This document shows positions 15,825 to 26,149 of a stretch of DNA of 64,000 nucleotides, piece after piece. Numbering within the stretch: the first letter of the stretch is position 1; the number at the start of each line of letters is the position of its first letter. Both the position numbers and the translations under genes were made by a program. Source of the DNA: Actinomadura sp. K4S16. Its GTDB lineage: Bacteria; Actinomycetota; Actinomycetes; Streptosporangiales; Streptosporangiaceae. Location: assembly GCF_008327685.1 (NCBI RefSeq), contig NZ_BDDE01000014.1:540678-604677 (forward strand), given 5' to 3'. A model generated the notes under the pieces. It was not told where the DNA came from. It was given only the letters and a program-made list of their open reading frames with translations, and did not search any database.

Positions 15825-16685
15825 TCAGAGCAGGCCGCCGATGCTGCGGTTCTGGGAGACGGCTGTGTCGAACGCGAGGGGGCACGCCAGCACGAGCGTG
15901 CGCATCGGCTCCTGCAACTGGACGTGCATGCGCAGGACGTACCGGTCGGCCCCGGTGAACATCTGGGACAGGAACTCGCCCATCCCGGCGAAGCCGCGCT
16001 GGATCCGGGCGATCTCCTGCTGCCGCCAGTCGGTGATCCGGCCGCCCAGCAGTTCGTAGTAGCCGAGCTGCCGCTCGTGCGGGTCGAGGATCTCCCAGCC
16101 GCGCATCGCCCGCTTGCGCAGGTGCCCGATCAGCCCGCCCTGCGGGGTCAGCACCTGCATCATGGGCGTGCCCATGAACCCGTACGGCTTGTAGAAGAGG
16201 AAGTACGGCATGCCGTCGGGCCGGAGGATCGACAGCTTCCGCTCTGCCTTGGTCTGGCTGCCCTGGCTCATCACGCGCAGGGCCTTCTTCGCGCCGCTCA
16301 CGCCCTCTTCCCGGACGTACGCCGCGGGCTGCCCCTGCGGGCTCCAGATCGTGTAGTTCGCCTCGGTCGAGAAGAACTGCGCCGGCTGGTCGTAGACGAG
16401 GATCGGCGATCCGTACAGGTCGGCGGGCTGCTGCGGCGGCCGCTGGTGGTGGACCTGGGGGTGCTGGGGCACGGGATAGCCGGCGTGCTGCGGCGCCGGG
16501 TAGCCGCCCTGCTGCTGCGGCGGGTAGCCGGGGGCCTGCGGCGGATATCCGTAGCCGGGAGGCGGGGCGGCAGGCGCGTACGGAGGAGCGGGCGCGCCGC
16601 CGGGCGGAGGCGCGCCGTAGGGCGGCGGCGGAGCGCCGCGACCAGGGCCGCCGGGCGGGGCTGGTGGGGGCGGGGGGTATCCCAT
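15825..16685 (-). CDS. phospholipid scramblase / LURP-like protein with Pro-rich N-terminus
   Basis: A 286-residue protein. Residues 1-95 are a low-complexity Pro/Gly/Tyr/Gln region (GYPPQ-type repeats). The rest is a tubby-like beta-barrel domain of the scramblase/LURP-one group: LVYDQPAQFFSTEANYTI, AYVREEGVSGAKKALRV, KPYGFMGTPMMQV and DPHERQLGYYELLGGRI. In bacteria these proteins have no proven biochemical role, and lipid or membrane association is presumed. ATG at 16685 gives MGYPPPPP. It is encoded in the same direction as the upstream Fpg/Nei gene, 86 bp apart. Confidence 0.82.
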   Translation of the reverse strand: MGYPPPPPAPPGGPGRGAPPPPYGAPPPGGAPAPPYAPAAPPPGYGYPPQAPGYPPQQQGGYPAPQHAGYPVPQHPQVHHQRPPQQPADLYGSPILVYDQPAQFFSTEANYTIWSPQGQPAAYVREEGVSGAKKALRVMSQGSQTKAERKLSILRPDGMPYFLFYKPYGFMGTPMMQVLTPQGGLIGHLRKRAMRGWEILDPHERQLGYYELLGGRITDWRQQEIARIQRGFAGMGEFLSQMFTGADRYVLRMHVQLQEPMRTLVLACPLAFDTAVSQNRSIGGLL

Positions 16686-16771
16686 GGCGGCTCCTGAGAA
16701 GGCGATCACCGCGGTCGACGCGCGACACGATACGCCCGGACCGCCGGGCCCACAGCCGGATTCGCCCGGTC

Positions 16772-17635
16772 CTACTTGAGGAGGCGGGACATGCGGCGGT
16801 CGGCGAGCGGTTTGCCGCCCGTCTGGCAGGTGGGGCAGTACTGGAGCGCCGAGTCGGCGAACGACACCTCGCGGACCGTGTCCCCGCACACCGGGCACTT
16901 CTGGCCGGCGCGCCCGTGCACCCGCAGGCCGGTCTTCTTCTCGCCCTTGAGGTCCTGCGCCTCCAGGCCGCGCGAGCGCTCCACCGCGTCCCGCAGCGTG
17001 GTGACGATCGCCTCGTGCAGGACGGCGACGTCCTCCTCGGTCAGCGAAGAGGCGATCTTGAACGGGGACATCCGGGCGGCGTGCAGCACCTCGTCGGAGT
17101 AGGCGTTGCCGATGCCCGCGATCACCTTCTGGTCGCGCAGCAGCCCCTTGATCTGCGTGCGCTTGCCGTGGACGATCTCGCCCAGCGCCGCGGGGGTGAA
17201 CGCGTCGTCCAGCGGGTCGGGGCCGAGGGAGGCCACGCCGGGCACGTCCTTCGGGTCGCGGACGACGTAGACGGCGAGCCCCTTCTTGGTGCCCGCCTCG
17301 GTGAGGTCGAAGCCCGAGCCGTCGTCCAGGTGCACGCGCAGGGCGAGCGGGTTCTTGCCTCCGGGCCGGACGGGCTTGGCCGGGATCTCGTCGCGCCACC
17401 GGAGCCAGCCCGCGCGGGCGAGGTGGACGACGAGGTGCAGCCCGTCGACGTCCAGGTCGAGGAACTTGCCGTGCCGGGCCGCGCCGGTGACGGTCAGCCC
17501 GCCGAGCGCGGTCACCGGCGGGTCGTAGGTCTTCAGCGCGGAGACGGCGAGAACATCGACGCGGGCGACGGCGTGGCCGACCGCGCGCTCCCGCAGGAAG
17601 CCCGCCAGCGCCTCCACCTCAGGTAGCTCAGGCAT
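16772..17635 (-). CDS. Fpg/Nei-family DNA glycosylase
   Basis: A 287-residue DNA repair glycosylase/AP lyase. The start Met is followed by PELPEVE, whose Pro2 and Glu3 are the catalytic residues. The helix-two-turn-helix segment includes GIGNAYSDEVLHAARMSPF, and the C-terminal zinc finger has CPVC and CPTC pairs. The RTQIKGLLRDQ region matches the family. It removes oxidised bases, but which ones (8-oxoG or oxidised pyrimidines) cannot be decided here. The many-Lys central region (TEAGTKKGLAVYVVRD) resembles actinobacterial Fpg/Nei paralogues rather than the housekeeping MutM. Confidence 0.93.
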   Translation of the reverse strand: MPELPEVEALAGFLRERAVGHAVARVDVLAVSALKTYDPPVTALGGLTVTGAARHGKFLDLDVDGLHLVVHLARAGWLRWRDEIPAKPVRPGGKNPLALRVHLDDGSGFDLTEAGTKKGLAVYVVRDPKDVPGVASLGPDPLDDAFTPAALGEIVHGKRTQIKGLLRDQKVIAGIGNAYSDEVLHAARMSPFKIASSLTEEDVAVLHEAIVTTLRDAVERSRGLEAQDLKGEKKTGLRVHGRAGQKCPVCGDTVREVSFADSALQYCPTCQTGGKPLADRRMSRLLK

Positions 17636-17742
17636 GGCTTCAGTATCCGCGACGAGCAGCGCCGCCGGAACGTTCGTCCACAGCCCTGTGGACACCTGTG
17701 GAAAACCCTGGGGGCGATGTGACCCGGATCTCGGAATCGCTG

Positions 17743-17813
17743 ATACCCCCCTGGGGTTGTCACAGGTATCCGGTTATGGCAGCATGAGGCCGAAGAGATA
17801 CCCCCTAGGGGTA
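17743..17813 (+). promoter_or_regulatory. two CsoR-type copper operators upstream of copZ
   Basis: Two GC-centred palindromes, ATACCCCCCTGGGGT (near 17743-17757) and TACCCCCTAGGGGTA (17799-17813), match the CsoR operator pattern (TA-CCCC-N-GGGG-TA). Their centres are about 55 bp apart. A TTGTCA hexamer (17757-17762) may be a -35. CsoR represses copper genes until it binds Cu(I). No csoR gene is present in this window. Confidence 0.7.
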
Positions 17814-17834
17814 ATTGACCCGAAGGAGACGACG

Positions 17835-18041
17835 ATGAGCACCGCCACCTACACCGTCAGCGGGATGACCTGCGGCCACTGCGTGAGCTCGGTGACCGAG
17901 GAGGTCGAGCAGATCGCCGGCGTGACCGGCGTGGACGTCGACCTCCAGACCGGCAAGGTCACCGTGACCAGCGAGACGCCCCTCGACGACGCCCAGGTGA
18001 AGGACGCCGTCGAGGAGGCCGGATACCAGCTGACCTCATGA
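17835..18041 (+). CDS. copZ: copper chaperone, heavy-metal-associated domain
   Basis: A 68-residue single HMA domain with the metal-binding loop SGMTCGHCVSSV (Cys13 and Cys16). The beta-alpha-beta pattern is complete (VEQIAGVTGVDVDLQTGKVT, then VKDAVEEAGYQLTS). It should bind Cu(I) and pass it to the P-type ATPase encoded two genes downstream. ATG at 17835 has AAGGAG at good spacing. Two CsoR-type operators lie directly upstream, so it is the first gene of the copper operon. Confidence 0.93.
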   Translation: MSTATYTVSGMTCGHCVSSVTEEVEQIAGVTGVDVDLQTGKVTVTSETPLDDAQVKDAVEEAGYQLTS

Positions 18042-18104
18042 GCGGACCGCACCTCGCCCCCCGGGCGGGGTGCGCCCCTCGGACATCGAGTGGAGTGAAA
18101 CGGC

Positions 18105-19079
18105 ATGAACAGCGCGACCAGGCTGGGGGCCTACGCCGTGGGACTGGCGGTCGTCTTCGGCGGCGCCGCGGGCGTCGGCAAGATCGTCGGGCCCGTGGGC
18201 GGGACGGCGGAGATGGCGTCCCATGAGACCGGCGGGGGCCACGGCGGTGCGGGCGGAGGCGAGCACGGGGGCGGAGGCCACGAGAGCGCGGCGTCCCTCG
18301 TGCCGGGCGGCCTCCAGGTGTCGGAGGACGGCTTCACGCTCGTCCCGCAGCGGACGGTCCTCACCCCCGGCGAGAAGACGGACTTCCGGTTCACCATCAA
18401 CGGGCCGGACGGCAAGCCCGTCACCGGGTTCAAGCCGCTGCACGGCAAGCTCCTGCACCTGATCGTGGCGCGGCGTGACCTGTCCGGCTTCCAGCACCTG
18501 CACCCGACCGAGGCCGGGGGCGGCGTCTGGACCGTCCCGATCACGCTGGCCAAGCCCGGCGCGTACCGGTTCTTCACCGACATCCAGCCGGAGGGCGCGA
18601 AGCGGCAGCTCACGCTCGGCGCCGACGTCTTCGCCCCCGGCGACCTGAAGCCGGCGCCGCTGCCGGAGCCCGAGCAGGTCGCGAAGGTGGACGGCTACGA
18701 GGTGCGCCTCACCGGCGGCCTCACTCCCGGCAGGTCCAGCGAGCTGACCCTCACCGTGAGCAAGGACGGCAGGCCGGTCACCGACCTGGAGCCGTACCTG
18801 GAGGCGTACGGGCACCTCGTCGCGCTGCGGCAGGGCGACCTCGCCTACCTCCACGTCCACCCGGACGGCGAGCCCGGCGACGGCGAGACCAAGCCCGGAC
18901 CCGGCATAACGTTCTTCGCCGAGGCTCCCAGCTCCGGCGCCTACCGCCTCTACCTGGACTTCAAGCACGAGGGCAAGGTCCGCACGGCCGAGTTCACGGT
19001 GCACGCGGGGCACGTCCCCGTCCAGGAGCAGGGGCAGGAGCCCGAGCCGGGCCACGACGACCAGCCCCACACCCACTGA
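18105..19079 (+). CDS. His-rich exported protein of copper operon
   Basis: A 324-residue protein between the chaperone and the ATPase. One N-terminal hydrophobic segment (residues 8-30, signal anchor) is followed by a Gly/His cluster (about 39-60). Two related beta domains carry a similar His motif: LLHLIVARRDLSGFQHLHP and GHLVALRQGDLAYLHVHP. A His-rich tail ends the protein. The position of the His residues suggests extracytoplasmic copper binding. The family appears, from memory, beside actinobacterial copper ATPases, without an established function. Start ATG follows GTGGAGTG. Confidence 0.78.
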   Translation: MNSATRLGAYAVGLAVVFGGAAGVGKIVGPVGGTAEMASHETGGGHGGAGGGEHGGGGHESAASLVPGGLQVSEDGFTLVPQRTVLTPGEKTDFRFTINGPDGKPVTGFKPLHGKLLHLIVARRDLSGFQHLHPTEAGGGVWTVPITLAKPGAYRFFTDIQPEGAKRQLTLGADVFAPGDLKPAPLPEPEQVAKVDGYEVRLTGGLTPGRSSELTLTVSKDGRPVTDLEPYLEAYGHLVALRQGDLAYLHVHPDGEPGDGETKPGPGITFFAEAPSSGAYRLYLDFKHEGKVRTAEFTVHAGHVPVQEQGQEPEPGHDDQPHTH

Positions 19080-19111
19080 CGTTCCGCACGATCCAAGCAG
19101 AGGAGGACGCG

Positions 19112-21343
<2,232 letters not shown>

Positions 21344-21345
21344 TC

Positions 21346-21394
21346 GCGGTTGGTGGGGTGCCGGGCCCTGGGGGCCCGGCACCCCACCAACCGC
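21346..21394 (+). terminator. perfect 23-bp hairpin terminator of copper operon
   Basis: Arms 21346-21368 and 21372-21394 are perfect complements with a 3-nt loop, starting 3 nt after the ATPase stop codon. The hairpin abuts the second copy of a dispersed repeat. Confidence 0.85.
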
Positions 21395-21500
21395 TTGCGA
21401 TTGCTGCATCGCTCCGACTCGCCCTGGGGGCTCGCTACGCGATCGGTTTCTCGCAGGCTCGAAACCGGCTTCGCACGCAATCGCGACACCTTGGGTCACC
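21391..21500 (-). repeat. dispersed intergenic repeat, copy 2
   Basis: On the minus strand this segment aligns with 3150-3260 over about 100 bp, sharing CGCGAT-GCGT, GATCGCG-AGCGAGCC, GGCGAG and GAGCGATGC-GC-ATCGC. As in copy 1, a hairpin follows at one end, but its arm sequence is different while still complementary. Confidence 0.6.
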
Positions 21501-21565
21501 ATGTGGCTGGGATGCCGGTTGATGTAGCCCCGCCAGGAAGAGCTCCGAGGCGCTGGCGGGCCTGA

Positions 21566-21997
21566 TCAGGGACGAAGGGTTGTGAGCAGGGGGGCGAGGG
21601 TGGGGTCGGTGGCGGCCTCGTCGAGGGCCTGGGTGAGGGTCTCGTCGTAGGTCGGGGCGGCCTTGGCCTGGACGGCGCGGCCCTCGTCGGTGATGACGGT
21701 GTAGACGCCGCGGCGGTCCTTGGGGCACATGTCGCGGCGGGTGAGGCCGGCGGACTCCAGGCGCGCGACGAGCCGGCTGACCGAGCTCTGGTTGAGGCCG
21801 ATGAGGTCGGCGAGCTCCTGCATGCGCAGCTCGCCGTCCGCGGCGCGGGCGAGCCGGCACAGGGCGCGGTACTCCGACAGCCCGATCCCGTGGCGGCGCT
21901 GCAGGGACTTGGAGAGCCGGTGCTCGACCCGGCCGTGCAGCGTGACGATGCCGTCCCAGAGCGCCGCGTCCGCCGCGGCCTTTCCGTCAGCGCTCAT
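21566..21997 (-). CDS. MarR-family transcriptional regulator
   Basis: A 143-residue winged-helix regulator. The recognition helix region is MQELADLIGLNQSSVSRLVA, the wing is RRDMCPKDRRGVYTVITDEG, and dimerisation helices lie at both ends. It diverges from an old yellow enzyme gene. The 104-bp gap holds a palindromic operator, so it probably represses both and responds to an electrophile or phenolic ligand, as known for several MarR/ene-reductase pairs. A single Cys in the wing (MCPKDRR) could be redox-sensitive; that is inference. The ATG at 21997 is preferred to upstream codons within the operator. Confidence 0.9.
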   Translation of the reverse strand: MSADGKAAADAALWDGIVTLHGRVEHRLSKSLQRRHGIGLSEYRALCRLARAADGELRMQELADLIGLNQSSVSRLVARLESAGLTRRDMCPKDRRGVYTVITDEGRAVQAKAAPTYDETLTQALDEAATDPTLAPLLTTLRP

Positions 21998-22027
21998 CGC
22001 GCACCCCGCTTCCTCTTGACGCCAGCT

Positions 22028-22075
22028 TACATGCAATGCCAATATCTGCATGTACATACAACACATGTACATGCA
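22028..22075. promoter_or_regulatory. three-half-site operator between MarR gene and OYE gene
   Basis: The half-site TGCATGTA occurs three times in alternating orientation (22028-22035, 22047-22054, 22068-22075). The right pair forms a perfect 11-bp inverted repeat (22047-22057 / 22065-22075). It is the probable binding site of the adjacent MarR-type regulator, placed to control both divergent promoters. Confidence 0.65.
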
Positions 22076-22101
22076 GGTTCTCTGCCGGGAGGAGAGGCCC
22101 G

Positions 22102-23181
22102 ATGACCAGCCCCCTGCTCGCCCCGTACGAAGGCCCGCACCTCAGGCTGCGCAACCGGATCGCGATGGCGCCGATGACGCGGGGCCGGGCCGACGACGTG
22201 ACCGGCGTCCCGCACCCGCTGACCAAGGAGTACTACGCGCAGCGCGCGAGCGCGGGCCTCATCGTCACCGAGGGGATCTGGCCGGACGTGCTCGGCAAGG
22301 GCGGTCCCGGCATCCCCGGCCTGGTGACGGACGAGCAGGTCGCCGGGTGGCGCGAGGTGACGGACGCCGTGCACGAGGCGGGCGGGACGATCTTCGCCCA
22401 GCTCTGGCACGTGGGCCGGATGACGCATCCGCTGGTCCTGCCCGGCGGCGCCACGCCCGTCGCGCCCTCGGCGGTCGGGATCCGGTCGGAGCGGATCCAC
22501 ACCAGCGAGGGGAGCGTCCCCCACGTCACGCCCCGCGCGATGACGACCGCCGAGGCCGAGACGACGGTGGCCGCCTTCGCCGCCGAGGCCCGCAACGCCG
22601 TCCGGGCCGGGTTCGACGGCGTCGAGGTGCACGGCGCGAACGGGTACCTGATCCAGCAGTTCCTCGCCGAGAACACCAACCGGCGCACCGACCGGTTCGG
22701 CGGCTCCCGCGAGGGCCGGCTCCGCTTCGCCCTCGACGTCGTGCACGCCGTGGCGGACGCGGTCGGCCCGGAGCGGGTCGGGCTGCGCATCTCCCCCGAC
22801 AACCCGGAGAACGAGATCGCCGAGGAGGACCCGCAGGGCACCTACCGCGCCCTGGTGGACGCGCTCGACCCGCTCGGCCTCGCCTACCTGCACGTCATCG
22901 AGCGCGGCGCGTACGGGGCCCTGGCCGATCTGCGCCCCCGCTGGTCGGGCACGCTGATCGGGAACTTCAACGGGCCCGAGCCGACGTCCCAGCGCGCCGG
23001 CGAGGAGGTCCTCGCGGCCGGCCTGGCCGACGTCTTCTCCTATGGCCGGCTGTTCATCGCCAACCCCGACCTGCCCGCCCGCTTCGCGACGTCGGCCCCG
23101 CTGGCCGCCCACGTGGAGCACCTCGTCTACGGCGGCCACGCCGAGGGCTACGTCGACTACCCCTCGCTCGCCCGCGTATGA
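22102..23181 (+). CDS. old yellow enzyme family ene-reductase
   Basis: A 359-residue FMN-dependent TIM-barrel NADH:flavin oxidoreductase. Motifs include NRIAMAPMTRGRAD, the FMN/substrate region QLWHVGRM, the substrate-binding FDGVEVHGANGYLIQQFL, NRRTDRFGGS and a C-terminal GRLFIANPDLPAR. It should reduce activated C=C bonds of enals, enones or nitroalkenes using NAD(P)H. RBS GGAGGAG precedes the ATG at 22102. It diverges from its likely regulator and converges on tenA with only 4 bp between the stops. Confidence 0.94.
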   Translation: MTSPLLAPYEGPHLRLRNRIAMAPMTRGRADDVTGVPHPLTKEYYAQRASAGLIVTEGIWPDVLGKGGPGIPGLVTDEQVAGWREVTDAVHEAGGTIFAQLWHVGRMTHPLVLPGGATPVAPSAVGIRSERIHTSEGSVPHVTPRAMTTAEAETTVAAFAAEARNAVRAGFDGVEVHGANGYLIQQFLAENTNRRTDRFGGSREGRLRFALDVVHAVADAVGPERVGLRISPDNPENEIAEEDPQGTYRALVDALDPLGLAYLHVIERGAYGALADLRPRWSGTLIGNFNGPEPTSQRAGEEVLAAGLADVFSYGRLFIANPDLPARFATSAPLAAHVEHLVYGGHAEGYVDYPSLARV

Positions 23182-23185
23182 CGGC

Positions 23186-23794
23186 TCAGGTCTCCACGGA
23201 CCAGAACGCCACCTCGTGCCGCATGCCCTCCATGAAGAGGCGCTCCGCGGCGGCGGGGTCTGGGGCCGCCTCGTCGATCATCTGGGCGATGCGGGCGGCG
23301 AGGGCGGCGAAGCCCGGGTCGGCGTAGGTGTCGACCCAGCGGCGGTAGCGGGGCTCGGACGGCGGGTCCTCGGCGAGGATCCGTCCGAGCGTGGAGTAGC
23401 CCCACATGCACGGGTACAGGGCCGCGAGGCCTTCGCCGTACACGGCGGCACTGTCCAGCAGGAAGGACGTGTAGGCGGCGCACGCGGGCCCCTTCACCGC
23501 GCCGTCGAGGTCGGCGGAGAAGCTCGCGGAGAGGGAGCGGTGCAGGTCGAGCTCGTCGTGGAAGGTGGCGTGGGCCAGATCGACCAGGTCTCCCAGGTGG
23601 GCGCTGGGAGCCTGCCAGGCGAGGCGGGAGAAGACGCGCACGTAGTCGTGCAGGAAGAGGTAGTCCTGTTCCAGCCAGGAGCGGAACACGGCCTCGTCGA
23701 GGCTGCCTTGGGCGATGCCCTTCACGGTGGGGTGCTGGAGCTGCTCGTCCACCAGCGGGCGGCCGAGTTCCTCCAGGTGCGCGGCGAGACTCAT
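23186..23794 (-). CDS. tenA: TenA-family thiaminase II / aminopyrimidine aminohydrolase
   Basis: A 202-residue all-helical TenA protein. Family residues are the Glu-Asp-Tyr region SWLEQDYLFLHDYVRVF (37-53), the catalytic Cys in ALYPCMWGY (about 128) and the C-terminal acidic FMEGMRHEVAFW. TenA hydrolyses aminomethyl-pyrimidine from degraded thiamine to HMP in the salvage pathway. A TPP-riboswitch-controlled NCS1 transporter lies about 9 kb away, and together they fit thiamine-pyrimidine salvage. No riboswitch is seen before tenA. A CAGACT hexamer 6 nt before the ATG could be a leaderless -10. Confidence 0.92.
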   Translation of the reverse strand: MSLAAHLEELGRPLVDEQLQHPTVKGIAQGSLDEAVFRSWLEQDYLFLHDYVRVFSRLAWQAPSAHLGDLVDLAHATFHDELDLHRSLSASFSADLDGAVKGPACAAYTSFLLDSAAVYGEGLAALYPCMWGYSTLGRILAEDPPSEPRYRRWVDTYADPGFAALAARIAQMIDEAAPDPAAAERLFMEGMRHEVAFWSVET

Positions 23795-23816
23795 GGCGCC
23801 AGTCTGCCCCAGACAC

Positions 23817-23859
23817 GACCAAGCCCCGCCGGGTCGTGCGACCCGGCGGGGCCTTGGTC
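23817..23859 (-). terminator. terminator after deacetylase-glycosyltransferase gene
   Basis: 20-bp stem with one bulged base (arms 23817-23836 and 23839-23859) and a 2-nt loop. On the minus strand it lies downstream of the fused deacetylase-glycosyltransferase gene and upstream of tenA. Confidence 0.75.
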
Positions 23860-23969
23860 TTGCACCGGTGTGCGGGTCGCCTCTCGGCGAAAGGCACAAC
23901 ACGGCTCCAGCCGAACGGTATTCCGTGAAGGCGATAGGTGAGGCCCGGGGACACCAGGCACACCGGCTG

Positions 23970-26147
23970 TCATCTATAACCGATGGGCCCCGGGGATTGT
24001 TCCCGGGTCCCGAAATCGGCGAAGGTCCCCGTCCGCCGGATGGTGTGCCACCCCAGGCGGGCCCCCAGCAGCGCGGTCACCACGGACTGGACGACGACCA
24101 GGTACATGAGCTGCCGGTAGACGAACTGCTGGAGCGGCAGCGCCCACAGGGGCCGGACGGACTCGCCGTCCAGCCACAGGGCGTAGGCGCCGGCGGCGGC
24201 CTGCGCGGCGACGAAGAGCGTCCAGGAGACGACCGGCACCACCGGGTCCAGGAAGATCAGCCCGAACACCGCGAACAGGTCGATGACCGGGGCGAACAGG
24301 GGGAGCAGGACCTGGAACACCGTCAGGTAGGGCAGGCAGCGGCGGCCGAACCGGCCCGAGCCGCCGCGGTCGACGACGGAGCCGCGGTGCTTCCACATCG
24401 CCTGCATCGTCCCGTAGCACCAGCGGTACCGCTGCCTCCACAGCTGCCGCAGCGACGACGGCGCCTCCGTCCAGGCGAGGGCCTTCTCCTCGTAGACGAC
24501 GCGCCGCCCGGTGCGGGAGATCGCCATGGTGAGGTCGGTGTCCTCGGCGAGGGTGTCGCCCGGGACGCCGCCCACCTCGGCGAGGACGGACCGCCGGAAC
24601 CCCCCGATCGCGCCCGGGATGGTCGGCATGCACTGCAGGAGGTCGAACATCCGCCGGTCGAGGTTGAAGCCGATGACGTACTCGATGTGCTGCCAGCGGC
24701 CGAGCAGGCCGCCGCGGTTCGCGACCTTGGTGTTGCCGCTCACCGCCCCCACCTCCGGGTCCGCGAAGGGGGAGACCAGGTGCCGGAGGGTGTCGCGCTG
24801 GAAGACGGTGTCGCCGTCCACGAGCACGAGGATGTCGGCCTGAGCCGCGGCGATGCCCGCGTTGAGCGCGCTCGGCTTCCCGCCGTTCGGCTTGCGGATG
24901 AGGTGCAGCCCGGGCCGCCGCATGGACTCCACGATCGCGGACGTGGCGTCGGCGGACCCGTCGTCCACCACGATCACCTCGACGGTGCCCGGGTAGTCGG
25001 TGTCCAGCAGCGAGCTGACCGTCGCCGCGATGCCGGCCTCCTCGTTGTAGGCGGGGACGACCACCGAGACGGGCGGGAACGGGTCGGGCGGCAGCCCGCC
25101 CGGGGGCGGCCCCGGGCGGCCGCGGGCGCGGCGCGGGCGCCGCTGGGGCCTGCGGACCCGGCGCATGTGGACGTGCGCGAACACCAGCAGCGCGACGAGC
25201 CTGAGCACGCAGAGGACGCCCGCGACCCCGAACACCGCGCCCATGGTGCCGGTGAGCGCGGACGCCGCCCGCTGGGCGGCGACCAGCGTCCAGCCGACGG
25301 CCCGCTCGCGCGCGGGCACCGCGACCTCCGCGGACGGCATGCCCAGCGCCTGCGTGAGCGTGGTGAAGCGGTAGCCCCGCGGCTGGAGCCTGTCGATGAT
25401 CTGCGCCACGGCCGCGACCGTCTCGGACCGGTCGCCGCCCGAGTCGTGCAGCATCACGACGGCGCCCTCCCCGCGCGCCTCCGCCGCCAGCGCCCGCTGG
25501 ACGATCGTCGCCGTGCCGGGACGCGCCCAGTCCTCGGTGTCGCGGTCGGTGAGCACGACGACGTAGCCGTCCTTCCCCGCCCGCTCGGCCGCGCGCCACT
25601 CGGGAGCGGTCAGGCCGTCGGGGCGGGACGAGTACGGCATCCGCATCAGCCTGGTGTGGACGCCGGCCGCGCCCGCCAGCGCGCGTTGCGTGAGGTCCAT
25701 CTCCAGGCGTCCCCGCCACCGCGGCGCGGCGGCGAGGTCGGCGTGCGTGTAGGTGTGGGAGCCGATCTCGTTGCCCTCGCGGAGGATGCGCCGGGTCAGC
25801 TCCGGCTCGCGGGCCACGCGCGCGCCGACGGTGAAGAACGTGGCGTGGGCGTTGCGGCGGCGCAGGACGTCCAGCAGCCGCGGCGTCCACTCGGGGTCGG
25901 GGCCGTCGTCGAACGTCAGCGCGATCGTCTTCCTGGGCATGCGGCGGCTCTGCGGGGCGCCGCCCGAGAGGTTGACCACGGGTCCGCCCCCGGTCACCTG
26001 GGACGGCGCCGGCGCGGCGTCCCCCTCGGCCCGCGGAGCCTCACCGACGGCGCCGTTCACGAAGCCGTCCAAGAGGAGCAGGATGGCGAGCACCAGGCCG
26101 CCGAGCGACAGCAGGATCCAGTGACCCCGCGGTTCACCGCGTCTCAT
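23970..26147 (-). CDS. bifunctional polysaccharide deacetylase / family 2 glycosyltransferase
   Basis: A 725-residue fusion. An N-terminal membrane helix (10-28) is followed by an extracytoplasmic NodB deacetylase domain (about 70-270) with the metal-binding TFDDGPD, SHTYTHADL and a late VMLHDSGGD. A second membrane helix (about 295-320) leads to a cytoplasmic GT2 domain (about 350-590) with VVDDGSADAT, VDGDT, EDTDLT and the QRYRW processivity motif. Several C-terminal helices follow. The order suits synthesis, export and N-deacetylation of a beta-linked amino-sugar polymer. Polymer identity is unknown. The gene starts 2 nt after the preceding small membrane protein gene. Confidence 0.93.
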   Translation of the reverse strand: MRRGEPRGHWILLSLGGLVLAILLLLDGFVNGAVGEAPRAEGDAAPAPSQVTGGGPVVNLSGGAPQSRRMPRKTIALTFDDGPDPEWTPRLLDVLRRRNAHATFFTVGARVAREPELTRRILREGNEIGSHTYTHADLAAAPRWRGRLEMDLTQRALAGAAGVHTRLMRMPYSSRPDGLTAPEWRAAERAGKDGYVVVLTDRDTEDWARPGTATIVQRALAAEARGEGAVVMLHDSGGDRSETVAAVAQIIDRLQPRGYRFTTLTQALGMPSAEVAVPARERAVGWTLVAAQRAASALTGTMGAVFGVAGVLCVLRLVALLVFAHVHMRRVRRPQRRPRRARGRPGPPPGGLPPDPFPPVSVVVPAYNEEAGIAATVSSLLDTDYPGTVEVIVVDDGSADATSAIVESMRRPGLHLIRKPNGGKPSALNAGIAAAQADILVLVDGDTVFQRDTLRHLVSPFADPEVGAVSGNTKVANRGGLLGRWQHIEYVIGFNLDRRMFDLLQCMPTIPGAIGGFRRSVLAEVGGVPGDTLAEDTDLTMAISRTGRRVVYEEKALAWTEAPSSLRQLWRQRYRWCYGTMQAMWKHRGSVVDRGGSGRFGRRCLPYLTVFQVLLPLFAPVIDLFAVFGLIFLDPVVPVVSWTLFVAAQAAAGAYALWLDGESVRPLWALPLQQFVYRQLMYLVVVQSVVTALLGARLGWHTIRRTGTFADFGTREQSPGPIGYR

Positions 26148-26149
26148 GC

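Noticed and set aside
22027..23139. Long antisense frame opposite the old yellow enzyme gene
   Set aside because: The opposite strand encodes a complete ene-reductase; this frame shows no domain and is a shadow.
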